From: Antedon mediterranea
Taxonomy: Eukaryota; Echinodermata; Crinoidea; Comatulida; Antedonidae
Length of the DNA: 64,000 nucleotides
Assembly: GCF_964355755.1 (NCBI RefSeq)
Contig: NC_092677.1
Location: 26,754,101 to 26,818,100, forward strand
Direction of reading: 5' to 3'
Part shown: in pieces, positions 38,282 to 51,228 of the stretch
How positions within the stretch are numbered: position 1 is the stretch's first letter
Layout of the letters: every line of letters starts with the position of its first letter
Program-made: the position numbers and the translations under genes
The notes under the pieces: generated by a model
What the model was told of the DNA's origin: nothing
The model's database searches: none
What the model saw: the letters and a program-made list of their open reading frames with translations, nothing else

Positions 38282-38508
38282 TTTGATAAGTATTGCTAGC
38301 CCACCAAGTTAGGGCATGGGATGTTAATTGTCATTTTTAAGTATCATTTCATCAAAGAAGGTACTGTTCTCAAGTTAAGTAAGAAGGATTCAAGTCTACT
38401 TTGAACTTTCAGAAATTTCTTCGGCTGATCTCATCTTTATCTTGGATTCGAATATACCAGAAATATACAGTAAATATTTGCAAGTTGCCAATACTTATGA
38501 TAGACAGG

Positions 38509-41500
38509 ATGTCTCTTGGTGCATTTCAGCTTTCAGGTAATCCCTTAAGACTGGGACCATCAGGACACCACCCACTATTCTTTGGAGGATGCTCGACAAA
38601 CTCTAACTCGTTCATGGCAGCAGCAGCGGCTGCAGCTGCAGCTAATGCGCAGCCTAGAAAAACTAGTTTTCTTATTGATGATATCCTCCACCCAGCAAGT
38701 TCAAAAACACAGTTATCTCAAATACAAGCAGCACAAAACTTGAGTAAAGTTTGCATCGATCCATTTAAAATGGGAATGAACAATTTCTTTGGATCAAGTT
38801 TAGGACATTTCTACAGATTTAATGGTAAGTATACATTATGAACCGGTTATAATATTTACCATTTAAGCTATGATCTGAAAGTTAAGATAATGCTAAACAT
38901 AAATGGAAAAAGTTTTATTCAATTATTCTGGAAGTAGAAATAACATGCTTATGTCAAATTTAGAAAAAATACATTTCTGTCAAACAAAATATACACATAT
39001 TAGGACTTCGACAAAGTCAAAACTAGAGTGAGTGCTGAGTCAAAGATTCAATGACAGTAGTGACAACATCAAGAGATAACATTGTATATTTTGATTTGAT
39101 TTTGATTTGATCACTTTATTTCAGAATAAATATTCCATATACACTGTACAACAAAAAATAATACAAAACCGGAAATCAAACTAAAATAGGAATTTTTTCT
39201 GGCACCAAAACCAGACTCTGCAGCAATGTTTTCGTCAGTCAGAAGTTCTGACTGTATGATTTACTTTACTTTTAATCGCTGCATACAGATACACAATGTG
39301 CTATAGTATTTATTTAATGATACAATAAATCTGACTGGAAGAAAATTTATATATACAAAATATCAACTATAACAAGAATATTCTATATTGCAACCAACCG
39401 TCAGTACATAATTAGTCTAGTGTACCAATACATACAACTCTCTAAACATTGGTGCTAACAAATATAACAAAACACAAACGTTGGATAAATTAACTTACTT
39501 GGGATTTTAAGAACACAATAAAACACCGACAAAAGCTAACAATATGACAAAAAATATATAAGAGAAAATAAACAAATAAGAATTTGAAACTGAGTCTGTC
39601 AACAAACTTTTTAGAAAATTGTATTTTACACAAACTGTAGTTCCATTGCAAACAACACATAGATATACATAATTATTATCGACTTAAGGTCTGTCTACAC
39701 TATCAAACTTCATTTGACAAAATAAAATGTGATGTGCCCATAATGAACATGATGATATCATATCACTACCAAATTTTGGCACATAACCTTTGTTTTGTCA
39801 AACAAGTTTGATAATGTATACATAGGATGAAAAAACAAAATTCTACGCATACTCAGATGGTACGCAGACTTAATAAAAACTCCCGTGAAGAGAATAAAAA
39901 TTGTTGAAGGAAATGTCATTGAATTTGGGTGGCACTTTCAACTAAAGTCAAATAGTTTGGCACATTGAGTGACCCCCGCGTATCACGACAATTGGTTTTG
40001 ACACCAAATCGGTTGGTAGATTTAGCCTCCAAATACCTTTTAAATACATACCATCAGGATTTGTATGTGACAATTATCTTTGACCCATAGTAGGGCTAAT
40101 ATGCCACGCGATTTCATTGAGTTAACTAATCATTTATTTATAATAATGCCGTTCGATCGCAGGGGCACGTCGATTGGGGATACTGCGAGCAGCTTGAGGT
40201 GACGCTTTTTAGATGCTTACTTGACGGCAATCACTACAATTGCCCGTAGAAACCTCAAACGATACCTAATTAATTACTAGAATGATAATTCAAAACGTAT
40301 TTTAAACACCGGTTCTGATGAACTAACTACCGCGACAAACCCACATCAAATTGGTTCTGTCTTCTCCCATAAAATAGCTATTCAAACGTTGACATCAGCG
40401 TAATATTAGAAGTTCAAAATTATTAAACAATTTTTTAATATGGATTGGGTTTCTTAATTGAAAACGGAAGCGTGTCTGCTTAGTATAATAATTTGATTCT
40501 AATAGCAAAAAGTCTTTCAGGAATGTTAAAGTTTAAGTACAATTACCGAATTATAAAAACTACTATTAAAACAATTAGGAAGAAATAAGGATCGACAAAC
40601 TGTCAAACAGAAAGTCTAGATACAACTTATGTGTGGTGGAATACTGTGAATATAGAAACATAGCTGATGAAACAAAGTTGGTTATAATCTGTAAATTACA
40701 CACAAATTCGAATAAAAAACCTCAGGATGGAATCAGCAAATAACAAACACAAACACAAACAACGTGATACCAAGTAAAATAAAGACTTAGTTTAACAACG
40801 TGTATAACATTCTTTTTATCAAACTTATGGTACAAATTACGAAAATAGATAAAGATTTTAAACACATTGTCAATTACAGTATAGACCAGACATTTACAAT
40901 CATTAATTTAACAACTATGTGCTTGTTTAATAAGCACTAAATAAGTACTGACCACCTATAAGTTTTAATTATCAATATTTTATTTTCCTTCTAGAAGCAC
41001 TTGCACACCATCACCCCAATCCATCAGCGTCACACTTATCAGTACCCATTCCAGTACCAGTGTACCTCAGAGGTAAATCACCTAGTACCCCAGACCCATC
41101 GAAAACGAAGAAATGTCGCAGAAGTAGGACGGTCTTCACTGAACTTCAACTACTAGGACTTGAGAAACGATTTGAGAAACAGAAATACCTGTCTACACCG
41201 GATAGGTTAGAATTGGCTGAAACGTTGGGCTTGAGTCAACTACAGGTGAAAACGTGGTATCAAAATAGAAGGATGAAATGGAAGAAACAGGTGAGACTAT
41301 GAACAAATAACACAAGAAATATCTAAACTCGAAATATTATATTGACGACGTCCACTTGACAGACATGACATACTAAAAGTACTGTATGCTCAAGTTCATT
41401 TGACAAACAGTGAATACAACAACACATACAAAACTATTTAACTTATATATTGGCAACAACTCTAAATTGACACCGAGAACTTTTATACGACTAACTAAAA

Positions 41501-41897
41501 ACTAGACTAGATAAAAAAGCTAGACTAGACTAGACAAGAAGCTAGACTAGACAAGACAAGAAGCTAGACTAGACAAGACAAGAGCGCGTTAAAATATGCA
41601 CATCTTTTGTACGTACATAATTCTGTCAAAACCACACATTCTGTCAATAACTAAACGCACAATTTTACAGAACGAATCCTGCTAACCTCAGTGTAATATG
41701 TTTTTTAGGTGATGCAATGCGGAAACCACGAAGCACCAACAAAACCAAAAGGTCGACCACGAAAATCCGAAATGGACGATACCATGTCATCAATAGGGTC
41801 TCCATCAAACGAATCGGTGTCATCCCAACTTCCTCCAGATTCACCCTCTTCAGAGATGTCCGATAATTTGCTTTCAGTAACGACAATTGATACATGA
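38509..41897 (+). CDS. BARX: BarH-like homeobox protein of the BARX family
   Basis: Sequence-specific transcription factor; vertebrate BARX1/2 act in stomach, craniofacial and muscle development. Exons 38509-38824, 40995-41290, 41709-41897; phases close to 266 aa. An eh1-like repressor motif [10 protein letters not shown] lies at about 53-62, after a run of nine alanines (37-45). The homeodomain is at about 146-205: [56 protein letters not shown] with Q50 and N51. A downstream basic stretch TKPKGRPRK is the BARX-specific region that follows the homeodomain. The intron falls at the last homeodomain residues. I chose MSLGAFQL as start; an ATG 12 bases upstream (MIDR) is possible. A single invertebrate gene would be co-orthologous to BARX1 and BARX2. 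The poly(A) signal is near 42626. Confidence 0.95.
39088..39180. mobile_element. Retroelement tail in BARX intron 1
   Basis: ttttgatttgattttgattt simple repeat followed by gatcactttatttcagaata, a form common at retroelement 3' ends. The source family cannot be told from the fragment. Confidence 0.4.
39687..39830. mobile_element. MITE of the CArG family in BARX intron 1
   Basis: Termini aggtctgtctacactatcaa and gtttgataatgtatacat. The interior atgtgatgtgcccataatga is diverged and the CArG core is lost here. Confidence 0.8.
41508..41585. repeat. Short CTAGACTAGA/ACAAG repeat in BARX intron 2
   Basis: agctagactagacaagaagc and variants repeat about four times in 78 bp. Confidence 0.8.
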
Positions 41898-42756
41898 GGA
41901 AGATGTTAACGTGGGCGAAAATATTACCAGTACTAAGCAAGAGGTCGTACGTTCAAATCCCACAAGAGGAAATTTTATCATTTTGATAAAACTTTCCGTG
42001 GAAGATGATCTATGATCAAAAGAGAATTATAGGAGTGAATTCCTAATGTTAATATATAATGAATACAAAGAAATATAATCCAATAAATATGTCAATGTTT
42101 TTAAGAATTATAAAATTCATCCAGGTACAGTTGGTCCCTAAATGGGTGTCCATCATTTAAAAAGCTTTAAAATCTTGTTATATAATGTTTTGAACCAAAG
42201 ATGCATAACTAAAATGAAGTAAAAAAGAAATCTGTTTGTGGCAATTTTTCATTTGTTTTTATTCATCACAATAAATCCGCCAAAAATTATTTTAAAACTT
42301 TTTACATAAATCAAAATGCAACCCCGGGAAAATACTGTACTGTGGATATCAGAGACTGATATAACTAGAAGGTGCTAAGCTTTCTGAAAAGTATTTATTC
42401 TGAGACAATTTCGCTAATTCTTAGAGTCACCAAATTGTATTATTCTTTTATTTTTTAATAATTGTATATGAATATTTCGTTACTTAAATAATAAATGTAC
42501 ATATTTAGATAAGTTATGATGATATTAATATTATGCGTGTTTTGAAGTTCTTAAAAGAACATGAATGTGTTTGTGCTTTTAGATGTAAGATATTAAACAA
42601 TGTTAAATATATGTAAATTTTGCTGAATAAATGACAAAACCAATAAGAAAAGTTGAAGTTTAAAAAGGGTATCATTATTTATATTCAATTTCATTAAGCG
42701 AGGCCTCTTGTTGACGATAGAAACTTGTTTCTAATTATTATAATGTAATAATAGGC

Positions 42757-42897
42757 CTAAAGCTCTGTCTACACTATCAAATTGATGTGCCTATATATGC
42801 TGATGATGATGTCATATCACTACCATATTTGGGCATCTACTATATTTGGGCACACATTTTTTTGTCAAACTAGTTTGATAGTGTAGACAGAGCTTAA
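42757..42897. mobile_element. MITE of the CArG family
   Basis: Termini aaagctctgtctacactatc and gatagtgtagacagagctta are nearly perfect. The interior carries gtgcctatatatgctgatga and ccatatttgggcatc, so the CArG core is altered. Confidence 0.88.
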
Positions 42898-43930
42898 GAA
42901 AGAGTGGAAGCAAGAGAGACTATGGATAGAAGAATTAATTTATGGTTATTCTATTAATAGACAAGTCATACAAAAATTAACAAGACAGAAGTACAAACAG
43001 AACGTGCGTTTTACGCAGACTATACTATCCGACGATCATGTTTTTACCAAAATAGAAAAGAGACACCAAGATGTTGAGAAGCAAAGAATGGCAATATAGT
43101 TTGCCAAAACAGAAGTATCTTGATTTTATCATTATATGTTGTTATCATCGAATTCCATATGGAATTACTGTTTTGTTCTTGTCTAACAGAGGTGATACAA
43201 TAACAAGTAAAAACTACATGTTTTTTAACTAATGAAATAATTTACACCAGTCTATAACAACACCGAGTAATTAGACTAACTTACCCGGGAGAAAAATGCG
43301 TTTCTCCCTGGAGATGGTCGAGGCCAGATCCTACCTCCTACCAAGCCTAGCCTAACAGAGTAGCCTCTCATTAGTAAGATGTTAAATAGAGATACGAAAT
43401 ACTACCTCATTAATACTAATATATGATACAGAACTTTAAGATACAATCTTCCGATCAAGTCCACGTTCATTTGTGATCCAATCGAATATATTTCAATATG
43501 TACGTATAAGTCGGATATGGTTTCTATAAATATGTGAGTTGTGGTTAAAACTCCACTAGATATCGTAATAATTGGCCAAAAACTTGCAAAATGCTCAGTA
43601 GTCGTCCTTCAAGAATTATAAAATGTATAAGAAAGTAGCAGATGTTATTACCGCAGAAACCTCTCAGTTGGTTTATAAATCGTTATCTTAAAAACCTAAA
43701 TATGTGTGTGAAATCACATCAATAATATTCATAGTGTTTAATATTGATTATTGTAAAATATTTCGAGGGAGTCTGCTAAATCAAACAACAAATAAGTACG
43801 GTACATGAAGAGAGCAATTGAGCGATGGACAAAATTCAGCTACAGATGATGACGACGACAGTACAATCGATGGAAGACGATGTTTTTCGTCGACGACGAC
43901 GGCGGAATTGACGACAACGGAGAAAGCAAC

Positions 43931-44345
43931 AAATAACGAAGACGAGGTTGAATATGATTGTAACAAAATAAATGGCATTTTGATAACCAAACGTTCTGTT
44001 GAAGATGATGATATGAAAATGGCACGAGTGATGTAACAAACTGAATAAATGTGTTTACAAAAACACGAAAATGATAACGATGTTAAAAACTAATCTAATT
44101 CCCTGACTAACAAAGAAACCCGATAAAGTAGCAAAATAACGATGCTGAGGTTGAATATGATTGTAACAATGGCATTGATAAATGATAATCAAACGTTCTG
44201 TTGAAGATGATATGAAAAGGGTATAAGTGATGTAACTAACTGAATAAATGTGTTTGAAAAAACACGAAAACGATGATAATTTAACCTATTGTTAAAACAA
44301 ATTTAATTCACTAAGACGGAATTCGAAAACAAATGAAACCGATAA
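43931..44345. repeat. Diverged tandem duplication, about 215-bp unit
   Basis: gaggttgaatatgattgtaa, caaacgttctgttgaagatg, aaactgaataaatgtgttt and aaacgataaagc-type words recur in the same order in the two halves. Confidence 0.75.
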
Positions 44346-45944
44346 AGCAGCAAAATAAAAATAATCTAACTAAAATAATGTTTAAATAATAATAATAACC
44401 GTTGACTTTGAATCAATTAAAAAGTAATTTAAATTGGAATGTCTAACATTTGATTCATTTAATGTAAAAACACGACCAACACGTTGCACTTTGGTAAAGT
44501 TCAATTGTGTCTAATCTGGAACCAATATCATGTATGATTGACATTACTTATTAAAAAATAAATTTCACAAATTAAAACTAAATTAAATGGGTATGGGTTC
44601 AAGTTATTGACGGTAATTAAATAACAATATAAGAAATTAGGAAAAATTACAGATATGAACAGGTTTTAATATTCAATTGAATAGGCCCTACTTTATGTCT
44701 GCTGGTGAAGTACACAAGCGAACGATAATTTAACAGAATACTGTAACATTTAAAAACATCTTTATACGAAAACTAATCCTACATAATTCCTTATTTTACA
44801 AATACGACCGATAGTTGAAACTCTGATGAATACTGAATACATTTAAAAAGAATCTTTATACGAAAACTAGTCCTGCATACCTTCTTATTTTGGAGAACAA
44901 ATTACGATCGAAGTACCGATAGGCCTAGTTGAAACTCTGTTTCTTAGCCTAGAATACATACATCAGTTTTTATCAAATTATTTGAGAATACGCTATGTAT
45001 AGTATTTATGACCGACACGGCCACTGACCGAAACGGCCGCAAACAAATTTTGTTTAAAAAAATGTATTTCTGAATAAAGTACTGTCGTTAACGTATTTCT
45101 GTCAAAACACGTAAGTACTGGTAGGCCTATCTTCTGCTTAGGTTGTAATATTACTACAGCGTAAAGTGGATTATTATTAAAAATACCAAAGAGTATTTAT
45201 AATGCGATTTAATAATATACATAAAATTTCGATTTGAGATAAGTAAAACTACTGAATTGGATTAAGTAGCCTATACTTAGCCTATACCATAGAGATATTA
45301 TATATATATATATATGACTGTACACAGTAGAGTTTGAGTAAATCTAGTAAAATTGTAACACACTAGGCCTATAGGAAGTATCAACTACTATTGCAGTAAT
45401 TTTAGAGTCAAATGTCGTAGTTAGAGCCAATTTAGTCACAAATTACTAACTTTACTACTTGACACTAACACATAGGTTGTCATTCGAGGTGCCTAGGCCT
45501 TAGGTTAGGCCCCTATGGTGCTTTAGATCTGTAATCAGCAAGCCGGACAGAAGCCCACCACGACGGCTAACCCTACTATCGTCACGTAGTCTCCATATGA
45601 AATGATTTACACCATCATTATGAGTTAAATTTGAGACGTTTTTGTATTATTAGCAGTGACAAAGTAAATCCAAGTCGACATCCCTTATTTGAAGGATACG
45701 CGTTAACAGTGTTCTTCACGGTGAGACAAATTAATCGCCACTAATTGCTTTCAGATTTATTAAAATAGATTTCATAAATAATTATTTCTTTGGATTTATT
45801 CATGTTTGTGTTTCGTTCTAAGACAACATGATGGAATGTTCGCACATAAATCTATAATTGGCTACCTACAGATATTATTTCCTACAAAATGTGTAACTTT
45901 GCAGGGGATAATGTTATTTAACATTTCTATAATTGTAATTGAAA

Positions 45945-46125
45945 ACTTGGTTTCCATTAAGACGCAACGCAATGACGGAAACGTCACGCAATGACGTAAA
46001 CGTAACGCAATGACGGAAACGTCACGCAATGACGGAAACGTCACGCAAAGACGGAAGCGTAAGGCACTGACTGAAGCGTAGCGCAATTGATTTGACCAAC
46101 CACGACGCGATGGATCATACCAACA
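45945..46125. mobile_element. MITE of the CGCAACGCAAGGACGT family with internal expansion
   Basis: Left end ttggtttccattaagacgca is family-like. Then an 18-bp subunit, cgcaatgacggaaacgt with small changes, repeats about six times between 45963 and 46080. The tail ttgatttgaccaaccacgac is the family's centre. The right arm is missing. Confidence 0.75.
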
Positions 46126-46597
46126 ACGAATTCTTTGCGCACACATAGTACACACTCAATCTTCGGCGCATTCTTAATTTCCGTTGGGGTTACGTCAACA
46201 CGTATTCTACAAGCTTCTTAAATCTGTATATTAACTTATATATCAACTCATTTTTACGGATTTACCATTGACGAACCAATATAAGAAACAAAAAGAGAAC
46301 TTCTTCGTTCAATAAAACGGCTCAAAGATATAAACTAAAAGTCAACAAAAACATTATCAGAACGGTAGTTAAATATATACAGTAAAAATTACATAATGTC
46401 TAGGAACTTTTTACGACTTTCTTTCAACGAGATTATTATGTTTCTTCAGTGGTTTAAATGTTCAGATTAAACAAACAAATGTGTAATCTGGTCAAACGAC
46501 CTATAATAGTTCAAACGTCTAATGTGTTTAGTTCTTTTGTTACATAATTGTTAAAACTTCCAAGTGGAAAGTAGATTAAAAAGTGCATAAGGCCTTA

Positions 46598-46645
46598 AGC
46601 CCTGTCTACACTATCAAACTAGATTGACAAAAAAAGTGTGATCCT
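46598..46645. mobile_element. Left half-terminus of a CArG-family MITE
   Basis: aagccctgtctacactatca, aactagattgac and aaaaagtgtgat, then unrelated sequence. It ends about 17 bp before the candidate start codon at 46662. Confidence 0.7.
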
Positions 46646-46661
46646 CAACTTCTCCATAGAG

Positions 46662-46825
46662 ATGAACTTAAAACTCCATTTAAATCAATTTACATTAATT
46701 GCATTTCTAATTTGTGTCAATTCAGCCCAGGAATTCAATACACCCTTCCAAAATGGGTTGCTTAATCTCTTTGAAATTTCAAAAACTGGACAGGATCAAA
46801 AATTGAACAGGATGTATTTACAAAG
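46662..46825 (+). CDS. Candidate first exon encoding a signal peptide
   Basis: Open from ATG with MNLKLHLNQFTLIAFLIC as a convincing hydrophobic signal sequence and a plausible cleavage after VNSA. The mature part begins QEFNTPFQNGLLNLFEISKT and contains no cysteine. The exon ends at CAAAG|gtattg, an acceptable donor, in phase 2. I found no partner exon within the next 5 kb and do not recognise the family. It could be the start of a small secreted protein or peptide precursor, or a chance frame. Confidence 0.3.
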
Positions 46826-47982
46826 GTATTGAACATTTATGTTGTCATCCATCTCAACAGAGATATTGATATATTCCTGCTACCAAAGTACACGTAAACT
46901 CTAGGCTCTGAGTCAACATATTGCACTTGGGGAACACCTAGTTCTTACACCGCAACTCGTCCACTTTATGTGTTGTATTTATTCGTGAAAATGATACTAG
47001 AATACGAGTAGGCCTACAACTCCCTTGCTATTGCTTATGGCAATGCAATTTCTTACTAATCGGTAAAGTTCGCTTGTACTCTTTTTTTTTTTACGCATTT
47101 GAAATTAGTTATCATGTTCTTTTATGTCATATATAGTATCATTGTACTTTTTTTTATTCCAATTCAATGTAAAATGTAATTTCATTGTTTAACAAATCCC
47201 TCAAAATATAATTTTCAACATTTTGTTGTTGAATATACCATTTTAATGTCACATAATAGTTATTCACTTTGACAAAAAAATTGGATCGAAAAAATTATTT
47301 ACCTAAAGCAAATTTACTTTAGTTTTTTAGGCTAAATCTAATGTTTTCTATTCTGAAACATAATAATTATATTTTTAATAAAATGGACTACTACTACTAC
47401 TACTACTTTATGCGTTGAAGCCACGGAAGGTAAAGTGGTTTGTGTCATGCATTCAACAAGATTACAAAGTACGTCAAATTCATGTTTTTTAAAAACGATG
47501 AATAATTTACATGGTGGCCAGCAGAAATGGAAAGACACAGCAACAATTCCATGGCGGCGATAATTGAAGCAATCATTGTAATTAAATCAATCGATTCATT
47601 TAGCAGATAATAAGACACTATCAACAAGAATAACAAGTATCTACACAACTACCAACTACTAAATGCTTACTTCCGATTGATTCTTATTGATCACGTGGTC
47701 TATAACTATTCTGATTGGCTGTTAGGCTGTCAAGCTTATCGTCTGCTATCATTGAGTTACAAGCAATTGGAAACTTTAGCCTTTATCGCTGGGTGGTGGT
47801 TAATTAGACGAATGAATTGCTGTAGCATTTGTATTAACAACTACGTTTGGTTACTTAAGAATCTTTTCTTAAGTTAGCATCTAAGAAGGATTTTGACCGA
47901 GAGAATTCGGCGGACACCTGGCATCGCATGAACCATATAAGAGAAAACAAAACACAAACTCAGCATCTTCGCTCCTGTCCGT

Positions 47983-48166
47983 ATGAGACTCGACACTACA
48001 ACCAAATTATGTGCTTATCGAATTATCGGCTGTACTGTAATTATCTCGAAATATGTATTTGGAATAATATTTATCTTGAATGGTTGTAATTGCCGTAGGC
48101 CCACCCGCTACGATCACACAGAGGTCTCTCAAAGATCTACCGCCGTCGTACCGGCTGATATTTCAG
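47983..48166 (+). CDS. Candidate first exon with signal-anchor-like segment
   Basis: Open from ATG. A hydrophobic stretch (IIGCTVIISKYVFGIIFIL) follows a short basic head and is followed by NGCNCRRPTRYDHTEV. The exon ends TTTCAG|gtaacg, a reasonable donor, in phase 1. A type II membrane protein is one reading. No downstream exon is found and no family is recognised. Confidence 0.25.
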
Positions 48167-49229
48167 GTAACGCCTGGGCCTACCACCTAGCTATTGTTTG
48201 GTGAGAAAACTCTACAAAATAGTGCAAATTTAAGAATAGAACCACGCGGAGGTATACGCACTATTTTCTCGTATCTTGGGTCTTAAGAAAACACCTGAGG
48301 CTGTACATGTGTTTTGATTGGTGAAAAGTGCAAAGGCATCGCCGTGAACTAGGAGGCATAACTATTTTTATAAGTTACAATCTTTAATATTTTAATATTT
48401 CAATCGACAAGACTAATTTAAGCGAGTAATTAGCGGGCATGCTACACGTTTTCAACCCGTCCCATATGGATGCCAATTGGACAGCAACACGCACGAATAA
48501 AAATAATAATTTTAATCAAGTTCATCTCGGTAGAAACTATAACTGTATTTTAAAATAAACAAAAGAAAACATTTCTGCAAAGAAATCATGTTTTTTGGAA
48601 ACGAACGAAATTGTACTAATTTTGTGTTTGTTTGTTTATTTATCTACTTATGAATGTAATAGGCTTAAATCCGAAAAACATACGAAATGTGTATTGTACT
48701 TAACTTCAGTAACTTTTCAACATGTTACATTAAGATGATATATCAGATGTAATTGTAGTTATTAGATGATAACATCAGGGGCACAGAATTTACAAAAAAA
48801 TTTAATGAAACGATAAATAAGAGAAATCTGTGAGAATATACAAAATAATAATTGTCCACATTTTATATTTAAAATACATAAAACATTTTATTATATGATA
48901 TATTTTATTGAAAGTCTGCGTATATATATATATAATTTAAGTTTCAATATAAACGACCATTGAAGCTGTTTTTTAGTTTCATTCCAAATTTTTTTATATC
49001 TCTACCAAGCTACCATCTTTGTTTTCTACTTTTATTCAGACTCCATCCCGTGTCCTTTTGTTGTACAGTATTTCTTTTATTCCTGTCCGCCTAGGCAGCA
49101 CTTGCCAGCTCTTATACTATGACGTTATCCAAATTCCTTCACTTGCACTGATGAAGGGCTAGTGTTGCCCGAAAGCTCTGCTAACTTTTCTGGATGTTTT
49201 ACTTATCGTTTTGATTTAGCTTTTCGCTT

Positions 49230-49450
49230 TTTTTGTATCTCCATTGAGATCCAGCCACTGATACCCACACCTTTGTCATTTCAGTAATTTGCCTTTGGAT
49301 TTATATATATATATATTTATAACAATTATATTATAGTAGCTTTTTTATTTCTAATTTTTTCCAAGTACTCTTTAATGTTTTCTTTGAGCTTTTGCTTATT
49401 TTATTTCTATCTCCATTTGATACCAACACCGTTGTTTTTTTTTTCAGTAA
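49230..49450. repeat. Two dispersed copies of the 66-bp minisatellite unit
   Basis: tgtatctccattgagatcca, gccactgatacccacacc at about 49235-49285, and a weaker copy at 49400-49450 (tctatctccatttgatacca, acaccgttg). Same orientation as 2262-2495. Confidence 0.7.
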
Positions 49451-49959
49451 CTTCTCGTTAAATAATTATCAACTATATTTATATAACATTGTTTATATAG
49501 TAGTCCATGATAATGTTAGACATCGAATTCAACTTATTTTCCAAAATTAAAACCATCTTTATCTAAAAAACCGATAGCTTTATTATAATTATTTTATTGT
49601 ACGTTTTTTATATACAATTTTAAATTACGTAATAGCTGTCTCACTTGAAAACGATTTTATGATGAAATCGAAACTTTACTGATAGCGTTATTCTCTACGA
49701 TGCTATAGACCTATTTTTAAACTATTATTGTACTATATTTATACTATATTTTTGTAAAAAAAAAAACATAAACAACACAATCAGTTAATAAAGTAATCAT
49801 TTGATATGGCTATGCTTGCATTTTTCATATTGCATGATTAAGGTACAGTTGCTTATGTTTAAATAAATAAATATATCTTACAAAAAAAGTCAAATTGTTG
49901 TTAATATACTACTACTATATATTTTCAAAATTCATCACAATTAGTCCTTGTGTTTATAA

Positions 49960-50096
49960 CCTCTGTCTACACTATCAAACTTTATGTGAAAAAATGTGAT
50001 GTGCCCAAATATGTTAGTGATATGACATAATCATGTCCATATATGGGCACATCACATTTTCTAGTCACATAAAGTTTGATAGTGTAGACAGAGTTT
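49960..50096. mobile_element. MITE of the CArG family, best full-length copy
   Basis: Opens cctctgtctacactatcaaa and closes tttgatagtgtagacagag. The centre is tgatatgacataatcatgtc followed by CATATATGGGC, giving CCATATATGG. Inverted halves pair over most of the 137 bp. Confidence 0.92.
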
Positions 50097-50456
50097 TGTT
50101 GTAACAAGAGTTGCACAACTGTCGCAGTCTGTTAAATTATTCATTTGTCTAAAAACCAGAAACAAAAGCTAGCTATTATCTCTTTATTGCAACTATTTAG
50201 GTTGTCCCATTGACATTGGTGTTTAGCATAAGACAACTTTACTAACTTATTTTTTAAGTATTAGTATGTTCATTATTATATCAACACCTCATCACAACCC
50301 TCACTTGCAATTATTTCTTGGTTTCAATGGGTTGCCCATTGATAGCTATTGGCATTGGTATTTAGCATAGGACAACTTTACCAACTCTGCTTATTAATTT
50401 TTAAGTATTATTTTTTTCATTATTTATACACCTTCATATTATCATGATATTCATTA

Positions 50457-50984
50457 TTTAAAGATGTATTGTCCCTTGAAACACAAAAAATGAAGCTCAA
50501 AATATTCTAAATTTAAATTGGCCATATCAAAGTAATATTAAAGTTATTCACTTTAAGCCAAAAATTGGAGCCAAAAACAACAAGTTTACGTAATTAACAG
50601 GTAAATTAATTTGATTACATTTCGTCTGGAAAATTGTCGCGAGCGAAAGTAAATAATGATTTCAAACCATGAGTATGCATTGTGTATGATGCTAATTAGG
50701 ATTGTTTACAACTTGTCACGGTTGAGAAGGTGTTTTCACACAGATTGCGAGTAAGTTTCATGATTATGCATACAGAGTGGCCAAACAAGCGCGTTGCATT
50801 ATGAGATATGTTTTGATCGAAAACTTGGACTGGAAGTCAAAGTTATTTTTTTAACAAACACCCGTCTGTATTTCAGTTAAATGATTTTTTTTCGACTAAT
50901 TTTTGGTGAAAGTTAATAACTATTATGATACTTCAAAATGACCCAAATTTTTGGGAATTAGTCAAAGGGACAATACATCTTTAA
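50457..50984. mobile_element. Inverted-repeat element, AAAGATGTATTGTCC family, long form
   Basis: Opens ttaaagatgtattgtccctt and closes aagggacaatacatctttaa, about 20 bp of nearly perfect inverse. The interior of about 490 bp carries ttggtgaaagttaataacta as in the shorter copies but has no transposase frame. Confidence 0.85.
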
Positions 50985-51228
50985 TATGTCAAATCATCAG
51001 ATCTAGAGAGTTAGTTCTATATTGAGGTAATGCTTCCTAATATACAAATATATTATTTTCAAATTTTGGAACCGATTATAATATTTTCTATCTAAATATA
51101 CTCCCCCACTTATCTTCTTCTAAACATGTATTAGACTAATATCAATGAGAAATGTAAAGACAAATTTGTTTTAATAAGAAAATATTTGTTTTGTACAAAA
51201 TACCTGTATTATACAGGTATTTTTTATT

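Larger units (their letters stand above)
27513..38508. other. Gene-poor 11-kb region upstream of BARX
   Basis: No coding exon is recognised. It carries simple repeats (ATT repeats at 27925-27962; ATCA repeats at 28206-28260), two LINE 3' ends, three copies of one MITE family, single copies of two others, a CpG-rich tandem repeat at 30828-31015, and an element-like GC-rich block at 35405-35690 of unknown type. The remaining sequence, especially 37330-38500, could hold cis-regulatory DNA for the developmental gene that follows, but I see no proof. Confidence 0.55.

Noticed and set aside
41935-41970. tRNA 3' half in the BARX 3' UTR
   Set aside because: gttcaaatccc alone is not enough; there is no A box or matching stems.
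43818-44036. Asp-rich frame beginning MSDGQNSATDDDDD
   Set aside because: Low-complexity GATGAC/GACGAC sequence, duplicated at 44150-44345 with the frame destroyed in the second copy, and frames are also open on the opposite strand.
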